From: Chromobacterium rhizoryzae
Lineage (GTDB): Bacteria; Pseudomonadota; Gammaproteobacteria; Burkholderiales; Chromobacteriaceae
Length of the DNA: 64,000 nucleotides
Direction: 5' to 3'
Assembly: GCF_020544465.1 (NCBI RefSeq)
Contig: NZ_CP066126.1
Coordinates: forward strand, 2,604,001-2,668,000
Part shown: positions 26,730 to 35,921 of the stretch, piece by piece
Layout: each line of letters starts with the position of its first letter
How positions within the stretch are numbered: the first letter of the stretch is position 1
The notes under the pieces: model-generated
What the model was told of the DNA's origin: nothing
Database searches by the model: none
Seen by the model: only the letters and a program-made list of their open reading frames with translations
Made by a program: the position numbers and the translations under genes

Positions 26730-28829
26730 CTAAATGACGTCGCTCGCCTGCGCCTCGCTGGACTGGCGAATCCGCCGCCGCTCGCGGCGGCAGGCGTGGT
26801 GGATCAACTGCGGAACGTCCAGCACCAGCGCCGGCTTGCCGTTGCCCAGGATGGTGGAGCCGCTGATGCCGCGCAGCGATCGGAAAATCTCGCCCAAGGG
26901 CTTGATCACCGCCTGCACCTCGCCCATCAGCCGGTCCACCACCACGCCGGCGCGGTTTTCCCCGTAATGCACAATCACCACGTACTCCGGCTGCGTGGCC
27001 GGCGGCAGATTGAACAACTCCCGCAAGGACACGAAAGGCAGCCAATCGCCGCGCACATTGATCTGGCGCGCGTTCTGCCGCATCGCCTCCTCCGGCATGT
27101 CCACGCACTCGATCATCATGTCCAGCGGCATCACCAGCGAGGAATCGCTCACCTCCACCCGGAAGCCGTCGATGATGGCCAGCGTCAGCGGCAGCCGCAG
27201 CCGGAACGTGGCGCCCTGTCCCGGCTGGGAAAAAATTTCGATCTCGCCGCGCAAGAGTTCGATATTGCGTTTCACCACGTCCAGGCCCATGCCGCGGCCG
27301 GACAGATCGCTCAACGCATGCGCGGTGGAAAAGCCGGGCAGGAAGATCAACTGCAGGGTTTCCTGCTCGCTCAACTGCCGGCCCTCGCTCAACAAGCCGC
27401 GTTCCAGCGCCTTGGCCAGCACCTTGTCGCGGTCTATGCCGCGGCCGTCGTCCTTGATTTCCACCACCACCGAGCCGGCGTCGTGAAAGGCGTTGAGCAC
27501 CACCTTGCCGGTTTCCGGCTTGCCCGCCTCCCGCCGCTCCGCCGCCGTTTCCAGGCCGTGGTCCACCGCGTTGCGCACCAAGTGCATCAGCGGGTCGGTC
27601 AAGCGCTCCACCATGGATTTGTCGATCTCGGTGTCCGCGCCCTGAATCGTCAGCTGTATGGATTTGCCCAACTGCCGCGACACCTCGCGCACCATGCGCG
27701 GAAACCGGCAGAACACCTCGTCCACCGGCACCATGCGCAAGGTCAGCGCGTCGTCGCGTATGCTTTCCACCAGCGTGTTGATGATGGCCACCGACTCCAG
27801 CAGCTCCGCGTCGCAGCGGCTCTGCGCAATCAGCTTGGTGCCGGCGGACGCGATCACCAGTTCGCCCACCCGGTTGATCAGCCGGTCCAGCTTGCCGGCC
27901 TCCACCCGGATATAGTGACTGTCGCCGCGGGCCGGCCGGCCCGCCGCGGCGCCCGGCTCCCCGCTCCGCCCGCTCTCCGGCCGCGCCAGCCAGGGCGCCT
28001 CCCGCACCCGTTCCGCCTCCGCCGCGGTCAAGGCCCCGCGCGCCAGCCAGCGCGACAGCTGCGGCTCTATCGATTCCCCCAGGCGCTCCGCCAGCGAGCG
28101 GAAGGCCGCCAGCGGCGCGTGCGGCGGCAGAATGCCCAGCATGCTGTCTTCGGCGACAAACTCGAACACGTCGCGCACCTGCTCCAGGCTGGCCGCGGAT
28201 TCCAGGCTCAACTCCAGGCCGATGAAGCAATCCGTCGGCTCCAAGTCGGCGAAGGCCGGCAGCGGCGGCCAGACCAGCTCCACCTCGCGCAGCGTGCCCA
28301 ACTGGCTGAGGAAACGCAGGCAGGACAACGGATCGAAGCCGTCACGGAACAGATCGGGATAAAAGCGCAGCGACAACTGCCACAGCGGCGTGGCGGCGGC
28401 GTCCAGCGCCTCCTCGCCGGCCACCGCGCAGGGGGCCCCGTCCAGCAGGAACAGCTGCAAACGCTGCAACAGCGGCATGCCGTCCGGCCAGGCCGGCTCC
28501 GCGTCCAGCGCGGAGGCCTCCACCGCCTCCAGCATCCGCCGCAGATGATCGTTGCAGGCCAGCAGCAGGCTGACCAGATCGTCGCCCAGCGCGATCTTGC
28601 CGCCGCGCAGCCGTTCCAGCACGCTCTCCATCGCATGGGCGAAGGCCACCAGCGCGTCGAAGCCGAAGGTGCCGGCGGAGCCCTTGATCGTGTGCGCGGT
28701 GCGCAGCAGCAGGTTGAAAGTCTCGGCGTCGGCGGGAAAGGCGGCCGGGTCCAGCAGCGCGCCTTCCAGCGCGTCGCACAGCTCGCGAGACTCCTCCAGG
28801 AAAATCGCCCTGGCCTTACTCCAGTCCAT
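26730..28829 (-). CDS. cheA: Chemotaxis histidine kinase CheA
   Basis: A 699-residue CheA. P1 (Hpt) carries the phospho-acceptor His46 in HTIKGSAGTFGFDALVAF. A long middle region (about 125-290) holds no clear CheY-binding P2. P3 dimerisation helices lie at about 305-365. The P4 kinase has the N box MHLVRNAVDHGLE, the G1 box IKDDGRGID and the G2 box GRGMGLDVVKRN. The P5 CheW-like regulatory domain is at the C-terminus (about 560-690). The 5' end overlaps the STAS gene by 14 bp. There is no response regulator other than cheB in the operon, so CheY must be encoded elsewhere. Confidence 0.95.
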   Translation of the reverse strand: MDWSKARAIFLEESRELCDALEGALLDPAAFPADAETFNLLLRTAHTIKGSAGTFGFDALVAFAHAMESVLERLRGGKIALGDDLVSLLLACNDHLRRMLEAVEASALDAEPAWPDGMPLLQRLQLFLLDGAPCAVAGEEALDAAATPLWQLSLRFYPDLFRDGFDPLSCLRFLSQLGTLREVELVWPPLPAFADLEPTDCFIGLELSLESAASLEQVRDVFEFVAEDSMLGILPPHAPLAAFRSLAERLGESIEPQLSRWLARGALTAAEAERVREAPWLARPESGRSGEPGAAAGRPARGDSHYIRVEAGKLDRLINRVGELVIASAGTKLIAQSRCDAELLESVAIINTLVESIRDDALTLRMVPVDEVFCRFPRMVREVSRQLGKSIQLTIQGADTEIDKSMVERLTDPLMHLVRNAVDHGLETAAERREAGKPETGKVVLNAFHDAGSVVVEIKDDGRGIDRDKVLAKALERGLLSEGRQLSEQETLQLIFLPGFSTAHALSDLSGRGMGLDVVKRNIELLRGEIEIFSQPGQGATFRLRLPLTLAIIDGFRVEVSDSSLVMPLDMMIECVDMPEEAMRQNARQINVRGDWLPFVSLRELFNLPPATQPEYVVIVHYGENRAGVVVDRLMGEVQAVIKPLGEIFRSLRGISGSTILGNGKPALVLDVPQLIHHACRRERRRIRQSSEAQASDVI

Positions 28830-29130
28830 CCTCGCCTCCCGCCGTCGGCGCCGTCAGCGCCGTCAGCGCCACGCCCAGCAACTGAAAGGCCTCGCTGACC
28901 AGGGGGTTGTCCGCCAGCAGCTCCAGCCGCCGCAGCTGCCGGCCAAAGACCAGCAGCAACTGCAAGGCGCAGCCGTCCACCTCCGTCACCTCGGCGAAGC
29001 TCAACGACACCGACTCCTGCCCCAGCAAGGGCAGGAGCTCGCTTTTCAGCTGCTCCACCGTGTAAATGCTCAATTCGCCGCTCAGGCTGGCCCTGGCCCA
29101 ACCCTCGCCGGTTTCGACATGCAAGGTCAT
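28816..29130 (-). CDS. STAS-domain protein at the head of the chemotaxis operon
   Basis: A 104-residue single STAS domain (MTLHVETGEGWARASLSGEL, then SLSFAEVTEVDGCALQLLLV). In regulatory STAS proteins the loop normally reads Asp-Ser/Thr-x-Gly-Leu and the Ser/Thr is phosphorylated. Here it is Asp-Gly-Cys-Ala-Leu, so the phospho-acceptor is replaced by Gly. STAS proteins appear in several chemosensory operons, possibly as adaptors or localisation factors. The ATG at 29130 is preferred over an upstream TTG. It overlaps cheA and is the first gene, 160 bp from the divergent MCP at 29291. Confidence 0.8.
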   Translation of the reverse strand: MTLHVETGEGWARASLSGELSIYTVEQLKSELLPLLGQESVSLSFAEVTEVDGCALQLLLVFGRQLRRLELLADNPLVSEAFQLLGVALTALTAPTAGGEDGLE

Positions 29131-29178
29131 TCCGCGCCCCCAAACCAAACGCCAAGCGGGTGTTAACTCACTGTTTTT

Positions 29179-29207
29179 ACTTAAGTGTCCACACTAAAAG
29201 TAGTCAA
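29179..29207 (-). promoter_or_regulatory. Candidate sigma-70 promoter of the che operon
   Basis: On the minus strand TTGACT and TTAAGT are separated by 17 bases, about 50 bp before the STAS start codon. The -35 box matches 5 of 6 consensus positions, while the -10 box is weak (3 of 6). Confidence 0.35.
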
Positions 29208-29290
29208 GAAACAGATTGTTTTATAAAAAACAGTAAGCAAGCCAACGCGCGACGGTGCGAACACGGCAACAGCAGCATGGCGGGAGGCCT

Positions 29291-30985
29291 ATGAAACTGA
29301 GCATCAAATCCCTGCTGACGGCCAGCGCCGGCGTCTTCGCCCTGCTTTTGCTGCTGCTCCTGCTGTGCACCCTGCGCCTGCGGCATGAGCTGGATCTGCA
29401 AGCCCAGGCGGAATCTCAGCGCAATCAAAGCTATCTCTTGGCCAACGAACTGCGGCAAAGCTCGGACGACCTCACCCGCCTGGTCCGCACCTACGCGGAA
29501 ACCGCGGACCCGCGCTACGAGCGGCAATACTGGGCGGTGCTGGCGATACGCAACGGCCAGCAGCCGCGCCCGCAGCACTACAACCGCATCTACTGGGACT
29601 TCATGGCGGCTAGCGACAACAAGCCGCAGCCGGACGGCCCCGCCGTGCCGCTGCAACAGCTGATGCGGCAGGCCGGCTTCACCCAGCAGGAATTCGACCA
29701 GCTCGGGCTGGCCCAGGCCAACTCGGACCGGCTGGTCAACACCGAAACCGTGGCGATGAACGCGATGAAGGGACGCTTCGCCGACGGCCAGGGCGGCTTC
29801 AGCCGCCAAGGCCCGCCGGACCCGGAACTGGCCCGGCGCATCCTGCACGACCGCCAATACCATCTGGACAAGGCCGCCATCATGCAGCCGGTGGACGCCT
29901 TCTACCGGCTGATGGAAGAGCGCACCAACCAGGCCGTCGCCCAATCCCGGACCCAGGCCGGGCTATGGCTGGCCATCGTCATCGGCCTGATGCTGGGCTG
30001 CTGCGCGCTGGGCCTGTTGATGTTCTGGACCATTTACCGGCGCCTGTTCGCCATGCTGGGCGACGAGCCCTTGCGCGTCACCCGGCTGATGCGGGCGGTG
30101 GCGGCCGGCGATCTGGCCGCCGCGGCCCCGCCCGGCGGCTACCCCAGGGACAGCCTGGCGGAAGCCATGCTCCAGACCGTGACCACGCTCAGCCGCGCGA
30201 TAGCGGATTCCCAGCGCGGCGCCGGCCATCTGTCCATGATGTCGGCCCAGATCAACCACAGCTCCCAGCAGCTGTCCCTCAACACCAACGGCCAGGCGGC
30301 CAGCCTGTCCGAGGCCGCCTGCTCGCTGGAGCAGATCTCCTCCGCCATCAACCAGAGCAGCGACAACGCCAAGCTCACCGAAACCATGGCCGTCCAGGCG
30401 GCGGACGACGCGCGCCAGGGCGGCGAAATCGTCGAACACACCGTGCGCAGCATGCGGCGCATCGCGGAACACATCTCGGTGATAGACGACATCGCCTATC
30501 AAACCAATCTGCTGGCGCTCAACGCCGCCATCGAAGCCGCCCGCGCCGGCGCCCAGGGCAACGGCTTCTCCATCGTGGCCCAGGAAGTGCGCAAACTGGC
30601 GGAGCGCAGCCAGCTGGCGGCCAGAGAGATCAGCGGCATGGCCGCCAGCGGCGTACAGCTCGCCGGCCAGGCCGGCGCGCAACTGGCCGCCATCGTCTCC
30701 TCCAGCGGCAAGACCGCCAGCCTGATCCAGCAAATCGCCGTGGCCGCCAACGAACAGGCGCAAGGCGTGGGACAAATCAACGCCACCATTCAGCAACTGA
30801 GCGCCGCCACCCGGCAAAACGCCAGCCTGGTGGAAGAACTCGCCGCCATCTCGGCGGACAGCCGCGGCCATGCGGACCAAGTGCAAGCCCAGATGCAGCG
30901 CTTCCACGCCGCCGCCCCCACTCTCCCCAGAGGAGAAACCAGCGCCGCCGGCCGCGTCACCGCGGGCCATGGAACCCGATATTGA
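29291..30985 (+). CDS. Methyl-accepting chemotaxis protein (tandem paralogue 1)
   Basis: 564 residues from the ATG at 29291 (GGGAGG upstream). First membrane helix about 8-27, periplasmic domain about 28-220 with SYLLANELRQSSDDLTRLVR and HYNRIYWDFMAAS, second helix about 225-250 (LAIVIGLMLGCCALGLLMFW), HAMP-like region, signalling hairpin YQTNLLALNAAIEAARAGAQ. The periplasmic domain is clearly paralogous to that of the next gene (same LRQSSDDLTRL and NRIYWDF blocks). The C-terminus is extended by about 25 unstructured residues ending HGTRY, which does not meet the pentapeptide pattern. It diverges from the che operon. Confidence 0.92.
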   Translation: MKLSIKSLLTASAGVFALLLLLLLLCTLRLRHELDLQAQAESQRNQSYLLANELRQSSDDLTRLVRTYAETADPRYERQYWAVLAIRNGQQPRPQHYNRIYWDFMAASDNKPQPDGPAVPLQQLMRQAGFTQQEFDQLGLAQANSDRLVNTETVAMNAMKGRFADGQGGFSRQGPPDPELARRILHDRQYHLDKAAIMQPVDAFYRLMEERTNQAVAQSRTQAGLWLAIVIGLMLGCCALGLLMFWTIYRRLFAMLGDEPLRVTRLMRAVAAGDLAAAAPPGGYPRDSLAEAMLQTVTTLSRAIADSQRGAGHLSMMSAQINHSSQQLSLNTNGQAASLSEAACSLEQISSAINQSSDNAKLTETMAVQAADDARQGGEIVEHTVRSMRRIAEHISVIDDIAYQTNLLALNAAIEAARAGAQGNGFSIVAQEVRKLAERSQLAAREISGMAASGVQLAGQAGAQLAAIVSSSGKTASLIQQIAVAANEQAQGVGQINATIQQLSAATRQNASLVEELAAISADSRGHADQVQAQMQRFHAAAPTLPRGETSAAGRVTAGHGTRY

Positions 30986-31032
30986 CCGGCCACCACAACT
31001 ATCGTTCAGCCGCACTGCGAGGACCTCTCCAC

Positions 31033-32778
31033 ATGAAAAATTTTCGCGCCAACCAGGCCATCACCGGCCTGCTGATTCTCATCGCGCTCACCTTTATCGG
31101 CGTGATCTACACCTTCATTTCCATGCGCCAGGCGGTGGACGTGATGAGCGCCGCCAGCGAAAGCCGTTATCACTCCTACCTGCTGGCCTCGGAACTACGG
31201 CAAAGCTCGGACGACCTGACCCGGCTGGGCCGCACCTACGTCGTCACCGGCGACCCCGGCTATGAGCAGCAATACAACCGCGTGCTGGACATCCGCAACG
31301 GCAAGGCGCCGCGTCCGCAGGAATACAACCGCATCTATTGGGACTTCGTCGCCGCCGGCCAGGAAAAACCCCGGCAGGACAGCGAAACCGTGCCGCTGCA
31401 AACCCTGATGCAGCAAGCCGGCTTCACCGAAGGCGAGTTCGCCAAGCTCAAGGAGGCGCAAGCCAACTCGGACGGCCTGGTCAAGCTGGAAGTGCGGGCG
31501 ATGAACGCGGTCAAGGGCAAGTTCGCCGACGCCCAGGGGCAGTACAGCGTCAGCGGCCAGCCGGACATGGAACTGGCGCGCAAACTGGTGCACAGCAAGG
31601 AATACCACCAGTTCAAAGCCCAGATCATGAAGCCCATCGACGACTTCTTCGTGCTGCTGGACCAACGCACCAACGCCGCGCTGGCCCAGGCTAAGGACCG
31701 GCTGTCCAGCGCCCAGCTTCAGTTCCTCACCGCCATCGTGCTGCTGGTGGGCGAAATCCTGCTGCTGATCCTGCTGGGCCGCCGCCAGATCCATACCCAG
31801 CTGGGCGGATCGGTCACCGACATCGAAGGCGTGTTGCAGGAAATCGCCTCCGGCAACCTGGCCGTGGACGTGCCCAAGGCGCCGGAAGCCAGCGCGCTGG
31901 GCCAGATCGGCGTGATGAATCAGCGGCTGCGCCGCTTGATAGGCGAAGTCAACAACAACGCCGGCCAGCTGGTCAGCGCCGTCGGCTCCCTGCACCAGAC
32001 CACCAACCGCATCAGCGAGGACGCGGACCAGGTCAACCAGGCCATCAGCTCCAGCGCCGCCACCATTGAGCAGATCACCGTCAGCGTCACCCATGTGGCC
32101 GACACCACCGCCGACGCCAACGCCATCATCTCCCAGGCCAATAGCAGCGCGGAGCGCGGCCGCCACGCCATGCATCAGGTTTCGGCCGAGGTGGGCAAAC
32201 TGTCCCAGGCCATGTCCACCCTCAGCGACACGCTGAACTCGCTGGGCACCCGCTCCGAGGAAATCAGCTCCATCGTCAACGTGATCAAGGACATCGCCGA
32301 CCAGACCAACCTCTTGGCGCTCAACGCCGCCATCGAAGCCGCGCGCGCCGGCGAAATGGGCCGCGGCTTCGCCGTGGTGGCGGACGAAGTGCGCAAACTG
32401 GCCGAGCGCACCGCCCAGGCCACCACCGAAATCACCCAGATGACCCAGGGCATGCGCCAGCAAACCGCCGGCACCGTGGCCAGCATGCAGCAGGCCCGCT
32501 CCACCGTGGACCAAAGCGTGGGCCTGGCCCAGGGCGCGGCCAGCGAGATTGAAAACATCGGCGGCCTGATGCGGCAAGTGGTGGACACCTTCACCCAGAT
32601 CACCCACGCCACCCGCGAGCAATCCACCGCCGTCGGCAACATCGCCCACAACACCGAGCACATCAACGGCATGACCCGCAGCACCTCCGAGGTGGCGCAA
32701 GGCGCCAGCGCCACCCTGAGCGAGCTGAACGGCCACGCCAGCAAGCTGAAGAACGTGGTGGAGCGCTTCCACCTCTAA
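31033..32778 (+). CDS. Methyl-accepting chemotaxis protein (tandem paralogue 2)
   Basis: 581 residues from the ATG at 31033. Membrane helix about 9-28, periplasmic domain with SYLLASELRQSSDDLTRLGR and EYNRIYWDFVAAG, second helix about 230-252, HAMP, and hairpin DQTNLLALNAAIEAARAGEM. It lies 47 bp after the paralogue at 29291 and is followed by a strong terminator, so the pair forms an operon. The shared sensor block suggests gene duplication, with the ligand possibly the same or related. The ligand is not identifiable from sequence. Confidence 0.93.
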   Translation: MKNFRANQAITGLLILIALTFIGVIYTFISMRQAVDVMSAASESRYHSYLLASELRQSSDDLTRLGRTYVVTGDPGYEQQYNRVLDIRNGKAPRPQEYNRIYWDFVAAGQEKPRQDSETVPLQTLMQQAGFTEGEFAKLKEAQANSDGLVKLEVRAMNAVKGKFADAQGQYSVSGQPDMELARKLVHSKEYHQFKAQIMKPIDDFFVLLDQRTNAALAQAKDRLSSAQLQFLTAIVLLVGEILLLILLGRRQIHTQLGGSVTDIEGVLQEIASGNLAVDVPKAPEASALGQIGVMNQRLRRLIGEVNNNAGQLVSAVGSLHQTTNRISEDADQVNQAISSSAATIEQITVSVTHVADTTADANAIISQANSSAERGRHAMHQVSAEVGKLSQAMSTLSDTLNSLGTRSEEISSIVNVIKDIADQTNLLALNAAIEAARAGEMGRGFAVVADEVRKLAERTAQATTEITQMTQGMRQQTAGTVASMQQARSTVDQSVGLAQGAASEIENIGGLMRQVVDTFTQITHATREQSTAVGNIAHNTEHINGMTRSTSEVAQGASATLSELNGHASKLKNVVERFHL

Positions 32779-32797
32779 ACCGGTCCGTGACAAAGCG

Positions 32798-32828
32798 ACA
32801 GGGCTCCGCAATGCGGAGCCCTGTTTTC
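32798..32828 (+). terminator. Rho-independent terminator after the tandem MCP pair
   Basis: A 12-bp perfect stem ACAGGGCTCCGC / GCGGAGCCCTGT with loop AAT is followed by TTTTCC. It lies 20 bp after the MCP stop. Confidence 0.85.
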
Positions 32829-32840
32829 CTTCATTGGACT

Positions 32841-32862
32841 CTCAGAACCGGTTCAAAGTCTA
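32841..32862 (+). repeat. Remnant of the left end of the inverted-repeat element
   Basis: CTCAG followed by AACCGGTTCAAAGTCT matches the type 2 arm of copies C and D (GAACCCGTTCAAAGTCT) including the CTNAG context. The rest of the element is absent. Confidence 0.6.
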
Positions 32863-32866
32863 TCCC

Positions 32867-33616
32867 TCAAATCGGCGCCAAACTGGCGGACAGCGGCAAA
32901 TGATCGGACAAGCGCGACCACGGCGCGCCCTTCAGCACCTCCGCCCCCAAGGGCTTCAGCCCGCGCACATAGATCCGGTCCAGCGGCAACATGGGCATGC
33001 GCGCCGGAAAGCTGCGCGCATGGCGGCCGAACAACTGATCGAACACCTCCACCATGCCCAGGCTGTCCATCAGGTGATCCGTCGCCTCTTCCCGCCAGTC
33101 GTTGAAATCGCCGGCCAGAATCAGCGGCGCGTCCGCCGGCACGTTCTCGCGCACATAGCGCGCCAGGTCCAGATACTGCTTGCGCCGGTCCCGCGCCAAC
33201 AGATTGAAATGGCCGCACAAGGTCACCACCGGCCGCTTCCAGCCCGCCGGCGTCAGCTGACAGTGCAGCAGGCCGCGGTTCTCGAAGCGGTTGACCGAGA
33301 TATCGCGGTTGCACCAGGTATTGATGGGAAAGCGCGTCAGCAAGGCGTTGCCGTGATGGCCGTGCTCATAGGCCGCGTTCAGGCCGTAAGCCGCCTTGTG
33401 ATCCAGCCGGCGCGCCAGGAAATGATGCTGCGGCAGCTTGGGCCAGCTGGCGTGCTGCAAGGCGCGTTCTATGTTCTTGCCCTGCACCTCCTGCAAGAAC
33501 AACACGTCGGCGTCTATGGATTCCAGCGCGGAGGCCATATCGCCCAGCCGCACATGGCGGTTCAGCGGCGACATGCCCTTGTGGATGTTGTAAGTGGCTA
33601 CGGTAATGGCTTTCAT
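32867..33616 (-). CDS. Endonuclease/exonuclease/phosphatase family protein, YbhP-like
   Basis: A 249-residue member of the EEP (DNase I-like) fold: VATYNIHKG (metal/Asn box), DVLFLQEVQG (catalytic Glu), LCGHFNLLARDRRKQYLDLA, LILAGDFNDW (Asp-x-Asn) and the C-terminal RLSDHLPLSASL (catalytic His). All core residues are present, so it should be an active phosphodiesterase. Substrates range from DNA to phospholipid head groups. The length and NIHKG box resemble YbhP, which in enterobacteria sits beside a cardiolipin synthase. Here no such neighbour exists. Confidence 0.88.
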   Translation of the reverse strand: MKAITVATYNIHKGMSPLNRHVRLGDMASALESIDADVLFLQEVQGKNIERALQHASWPKLPQHHFLARRLDHKAAYGLNAAYEHGHHGNALLTRFPINTWCNRDISVNRFENRGLLHCQLTPAGWKRPVVTLCGHFNLLARDRRKQYLDLARYVRENVPADAPLILAGDFNDWREEATDHLMDSLGMVEVFDQLFGRHARSFPARMPMLPLDRIYVRGLKPLGAEVLKGAPWSRLSDHLPLSASLAPI

Positions 33617-34055
33617 GCGATACGCTTCTTTTGACCCGCTAACAAAACCCCTGCTCCCGCGTGGCGCCTCCTTGCCGTACGGCTTGTACTGCCTGCGTCG
33701 GCGCGCCTTGGCTCAGGGTCTCTGCGAGGTTCTGTTAGTGGCTCTTAATCGGGCGGGCGCACCGCCCGCCGCTTCTAAACTGCCCCGTGAACAAGCTAAC
33801 TCAGACCGCCGGCCGCCCGCCCCGTTCCCCGCGCCCATTGTCCGCCGCCTCAGTTTCAAAGATAAGCGCTGGCCGCGCAATTTCAATCTCCGCTCCCAGG
33901 CGGACATGGAACTGAAAATCATTCGCCTAGAACGAACTGCCCGTCTGCAAAATTTCCTACATCAAGCATTGCAAGATGAATACAGCTGCACTACACACTT
34001 ATAACAGTAGCTAGAAAACAATGCGTGGTTATCGGCGGAAGTTAGGGAGCGAGCG
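33617..34055. other. Intergenic region with a second type of inverted-repeat element
   Basis: About 440 bp between the divergent nuclease and MCP genes. Its first part holds a 112-bp inverted-repeat element (33633-33744). The AT-richer part from about 33880 to 34055 should carry the MCP promoter. A frame at 33594-34004 runs through the repeat and has no family resemblance. Confidence 0.55.
33633..33744. repeat. Divergent MITE-like inverted-repeat element (112 bp)
   Basis: The ends GACCCGCTAACAAAACC and the complement of GGTTCTGTTAGTGGCTC match at 14 of 17 positions. A central GTAC..GTAC palindrome (GTACGGCTTGTAC) recalls the centre of the CTNAG elements, but the arms differ. Flanks are TTT and TTA, so a perfect TNA duplication is not visible. 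Confidence 0.5.
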
Positions 34056-35702
34056 ATGGGAAACTTTCTTGCGCAGTTCAGCATCAAGGTCAAGATTTTC
34101 GGCCTGATCCTGTTGGGCGTTCTGGCCAGCGTGGCCATTGGGGTGGTGGGCGTCAGCAGCACCTCGGAAATGAACCAACTGACCGTCAGCATGCACGCCA
34201 ACCAGTTGATGCCGGTCAACTGGGTGGCCGTGGCCAACCAATACGCCATCTACGCCAGCCGCTCCGATTACCGCTTCATCGCCGAAACCGAAAAAGCCAC
34301 GATGGATCAAGTCGCCATCAACCGCGCCAAATACGTGAAGGAAATGAACCGGCTGATGGATCTCTACCGCCAAACGGTGCTCTCGCCGCAGGAAGTGGAC
34401 GCGCTCAAACGCTTTGACGCCGCCTGGCCGCCAATGGAAGAAGCCTGCAAAAAGGTGCGCGACCTCAGCTACAGCGACACCGGCGACGGCGCCAACAACA
34501 AGAAAGCGCTGGCGCTGATGGCCAAGGAGTGCCGGCCCAAATTCCAAGTGGCCGACGACATCATGAGCGAGATCGTCGCCATCAACGTCAAGCTGGCCGA
34601 CCAAGCCTTGCAAGACGCCGCGGCCAAATACGAACGCGCGCGCAACACCGTCGTCGCCGTGCTGGTGGCGGCCGTGCTCGTGCTGCTGTCACTGGGCGTG
34701 GTGATACAGAACGGCATCATCGGCAGCCTGAAAAAAGGCATGGCGGCGCTGTTCCAGCTGGGCAACGGCGACCTGACCGGCACCATTGAGGTGCAAGGCC
34801 GGGACGAAGTGGCCCAGATGATGCAATCGCTGTCCGACACCCAGAAAAAACTGCGCGTCACCGTGGGCGACATCATCAACTCCGCCTCCAGCGTGGCCGC
34901 CACCGCCGAGGAACTGGCCGCCTCCACCGAGCAAGTCAGCGCCAGCATCGGTCAGCAGGTCAACGCCACCTCCAGCGCCGCCGCCTCGATCGAAGAGCTG
35001 ACCGTTAGCATCGACCAATGCTCCAACAACGCCTCGCTGGCGGACTCCCAGGCCAGCGAAGCCGGCAGTCAGGCCAAGATAGGCAATAAGGAAGTGCAGG
35101 ACTCCACCCAGCAAGTGCGCAAGGTCAACGACAGCGTGGCCGCCTCCGCCAACAACCTGGAATCGCTGTCCGAACAGGCGCAAATGATCAGCAGCATCGC
35201 CACCGTGATCAAGGAAGTGGCGGATCAGACCAACCTCTTGGCGCTCAACGCCGCCATCGAGGCCGCGCGCGCCGGCGAACAGGGCCGCGGCTTTGCCGTG
35301 GTGGCCGACGAAGTGCGCAAGCTGGCCGAGCGCACCACCGGCTCCGCCACCGAAATCACCCAGATGATCGCCAAGATCCAGGCCGGGGCGAAGGAGGCGG
35401 TGGACAGCATGCGCAATAGCCGCCACATCGTCAGCCAGGTGGTGGAATCGTCGGAACATGTGTCCACCACCATCAGTTCGGTGGAAGTGCGGGCGGAGGA
35501 AGTGGTGGGCGCCATCAGCGACATCGCGCTGGCGATGCAGGAACAACGCCAGGCCAGCACCGATCTGGCCGGCCGCGTGGAGGCCATCGCCCAGATGTCC
35601 AAGGAAAACGGCGTGGCCGTGGACGTGTTCTCGCAAGCCACCCGCGAACTGGCGGTGGTGGCGGAGCGGCTGCAGCAGACCACGCTGGCCTTCAAGCTCT
35701 AA
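34056..35702 (+). CDS. Methyl-accepting chemotaxis protein with 4HB sensor
   Basis: 548 residues: membrane helix about 14-34 (IFGLILLGVLASVAIGVVGV), four-helix-bundle periplasmic sensor (about 40-190, ANQLMPVNWVAVANQYAIYA; RSDYRFIAETEKATMDQV), second helix about 195-215, HAMP, hairpin DQTNLLALNAAIEAARAGEQ. The sensor resembles that of the che-operon MCP at 25038 (both carry DTGDG/DRGDG-E/A-NNK before the fourth helix), so the two are probably paralogues. It ends LAFKL with no tether. A terminator follows 25 bp downstream. Confidence 0.93.
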   Translation: MGNFLAQFSIKVKIFGLILLGVLASVAIGVVGVSSTSEMNQLTVSMHANQLMPVNWVAVANQYAIYASRSDYRFIAETEKATMDQVAINRAKYVKEMNRLMDLYRQTVLSPQEVDALKRFDAAWPPMEEACKKVRDLSYSDTGDGANNKKALALMAKECRPKFQVADDIMSEIVAINVKLADQALQDAAAKYERARNTVVAVLVAAVLVLLSLGVVIQNGIIGSLKKGMAALFQLGNGDLTGTIEVQGRDEVAQMMQSLSDTQKKLRVTVGDIINSASSVAATAEELAASTEQVSASIGQQVNATSSAAASIEELTVSIDQCSNNASLADSQASEAGSQAKIGNKEVQDSTQQVRKVNDSVAASANNLESLSEQAQMISSIATVIKEVADQTNLLALNAAIEAARAGEQGRGFAVVADEVRKLAERTTGSATEITQMIAKIQAGAKEAVDSMRNSRHIVSQVVESSEHVSTTISSVEVRAEEVVGAISDIALAMQEQRQASTDLAGRVEAIAQMSKENGVAVDVFSQATRELAVVAERLQQTTLAFKL

Positions 35703-35727
35703 GCCCGCGATTCAACGGCTTCATCCC

Positions 35728-35762
35728 CCGCCCCGCCGGCCTGATCCGCGGGGCGGTTTTTT
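35728..35762 (+). terminator. Rho-independent terminator after the MCP gene
   Basis: A 9-bp stem CCGCCCCGC / GCGGGGCGG with an 11-base loop is followed by TTTTTT. Confidence 0.85.
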
Positions 35763-35921
35763 CACGGATGCCGTCCCTTCATTGACAGCAAAGCCCCGCC
35801 TCGCCAACAATAGCCGCGCGCCGCTGCAATTGCGGCGCTCGGGCTTGGACTCCCGACATTGAGACGACTCCGGCAGACCGCGGCCTCCCCGCGCTCTGCC
35901 TCGCTATTGCTTTGCCTATTC

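Noticed and set aside
25125..28898. A 1257-codon open frame on the plus strand across the che operon.
   Set aside because: It is antisense to the MCP and cheA genes, with Arg/His/Gln-rich composition and no recognisable domain. The opposite-strand genes have clear families.
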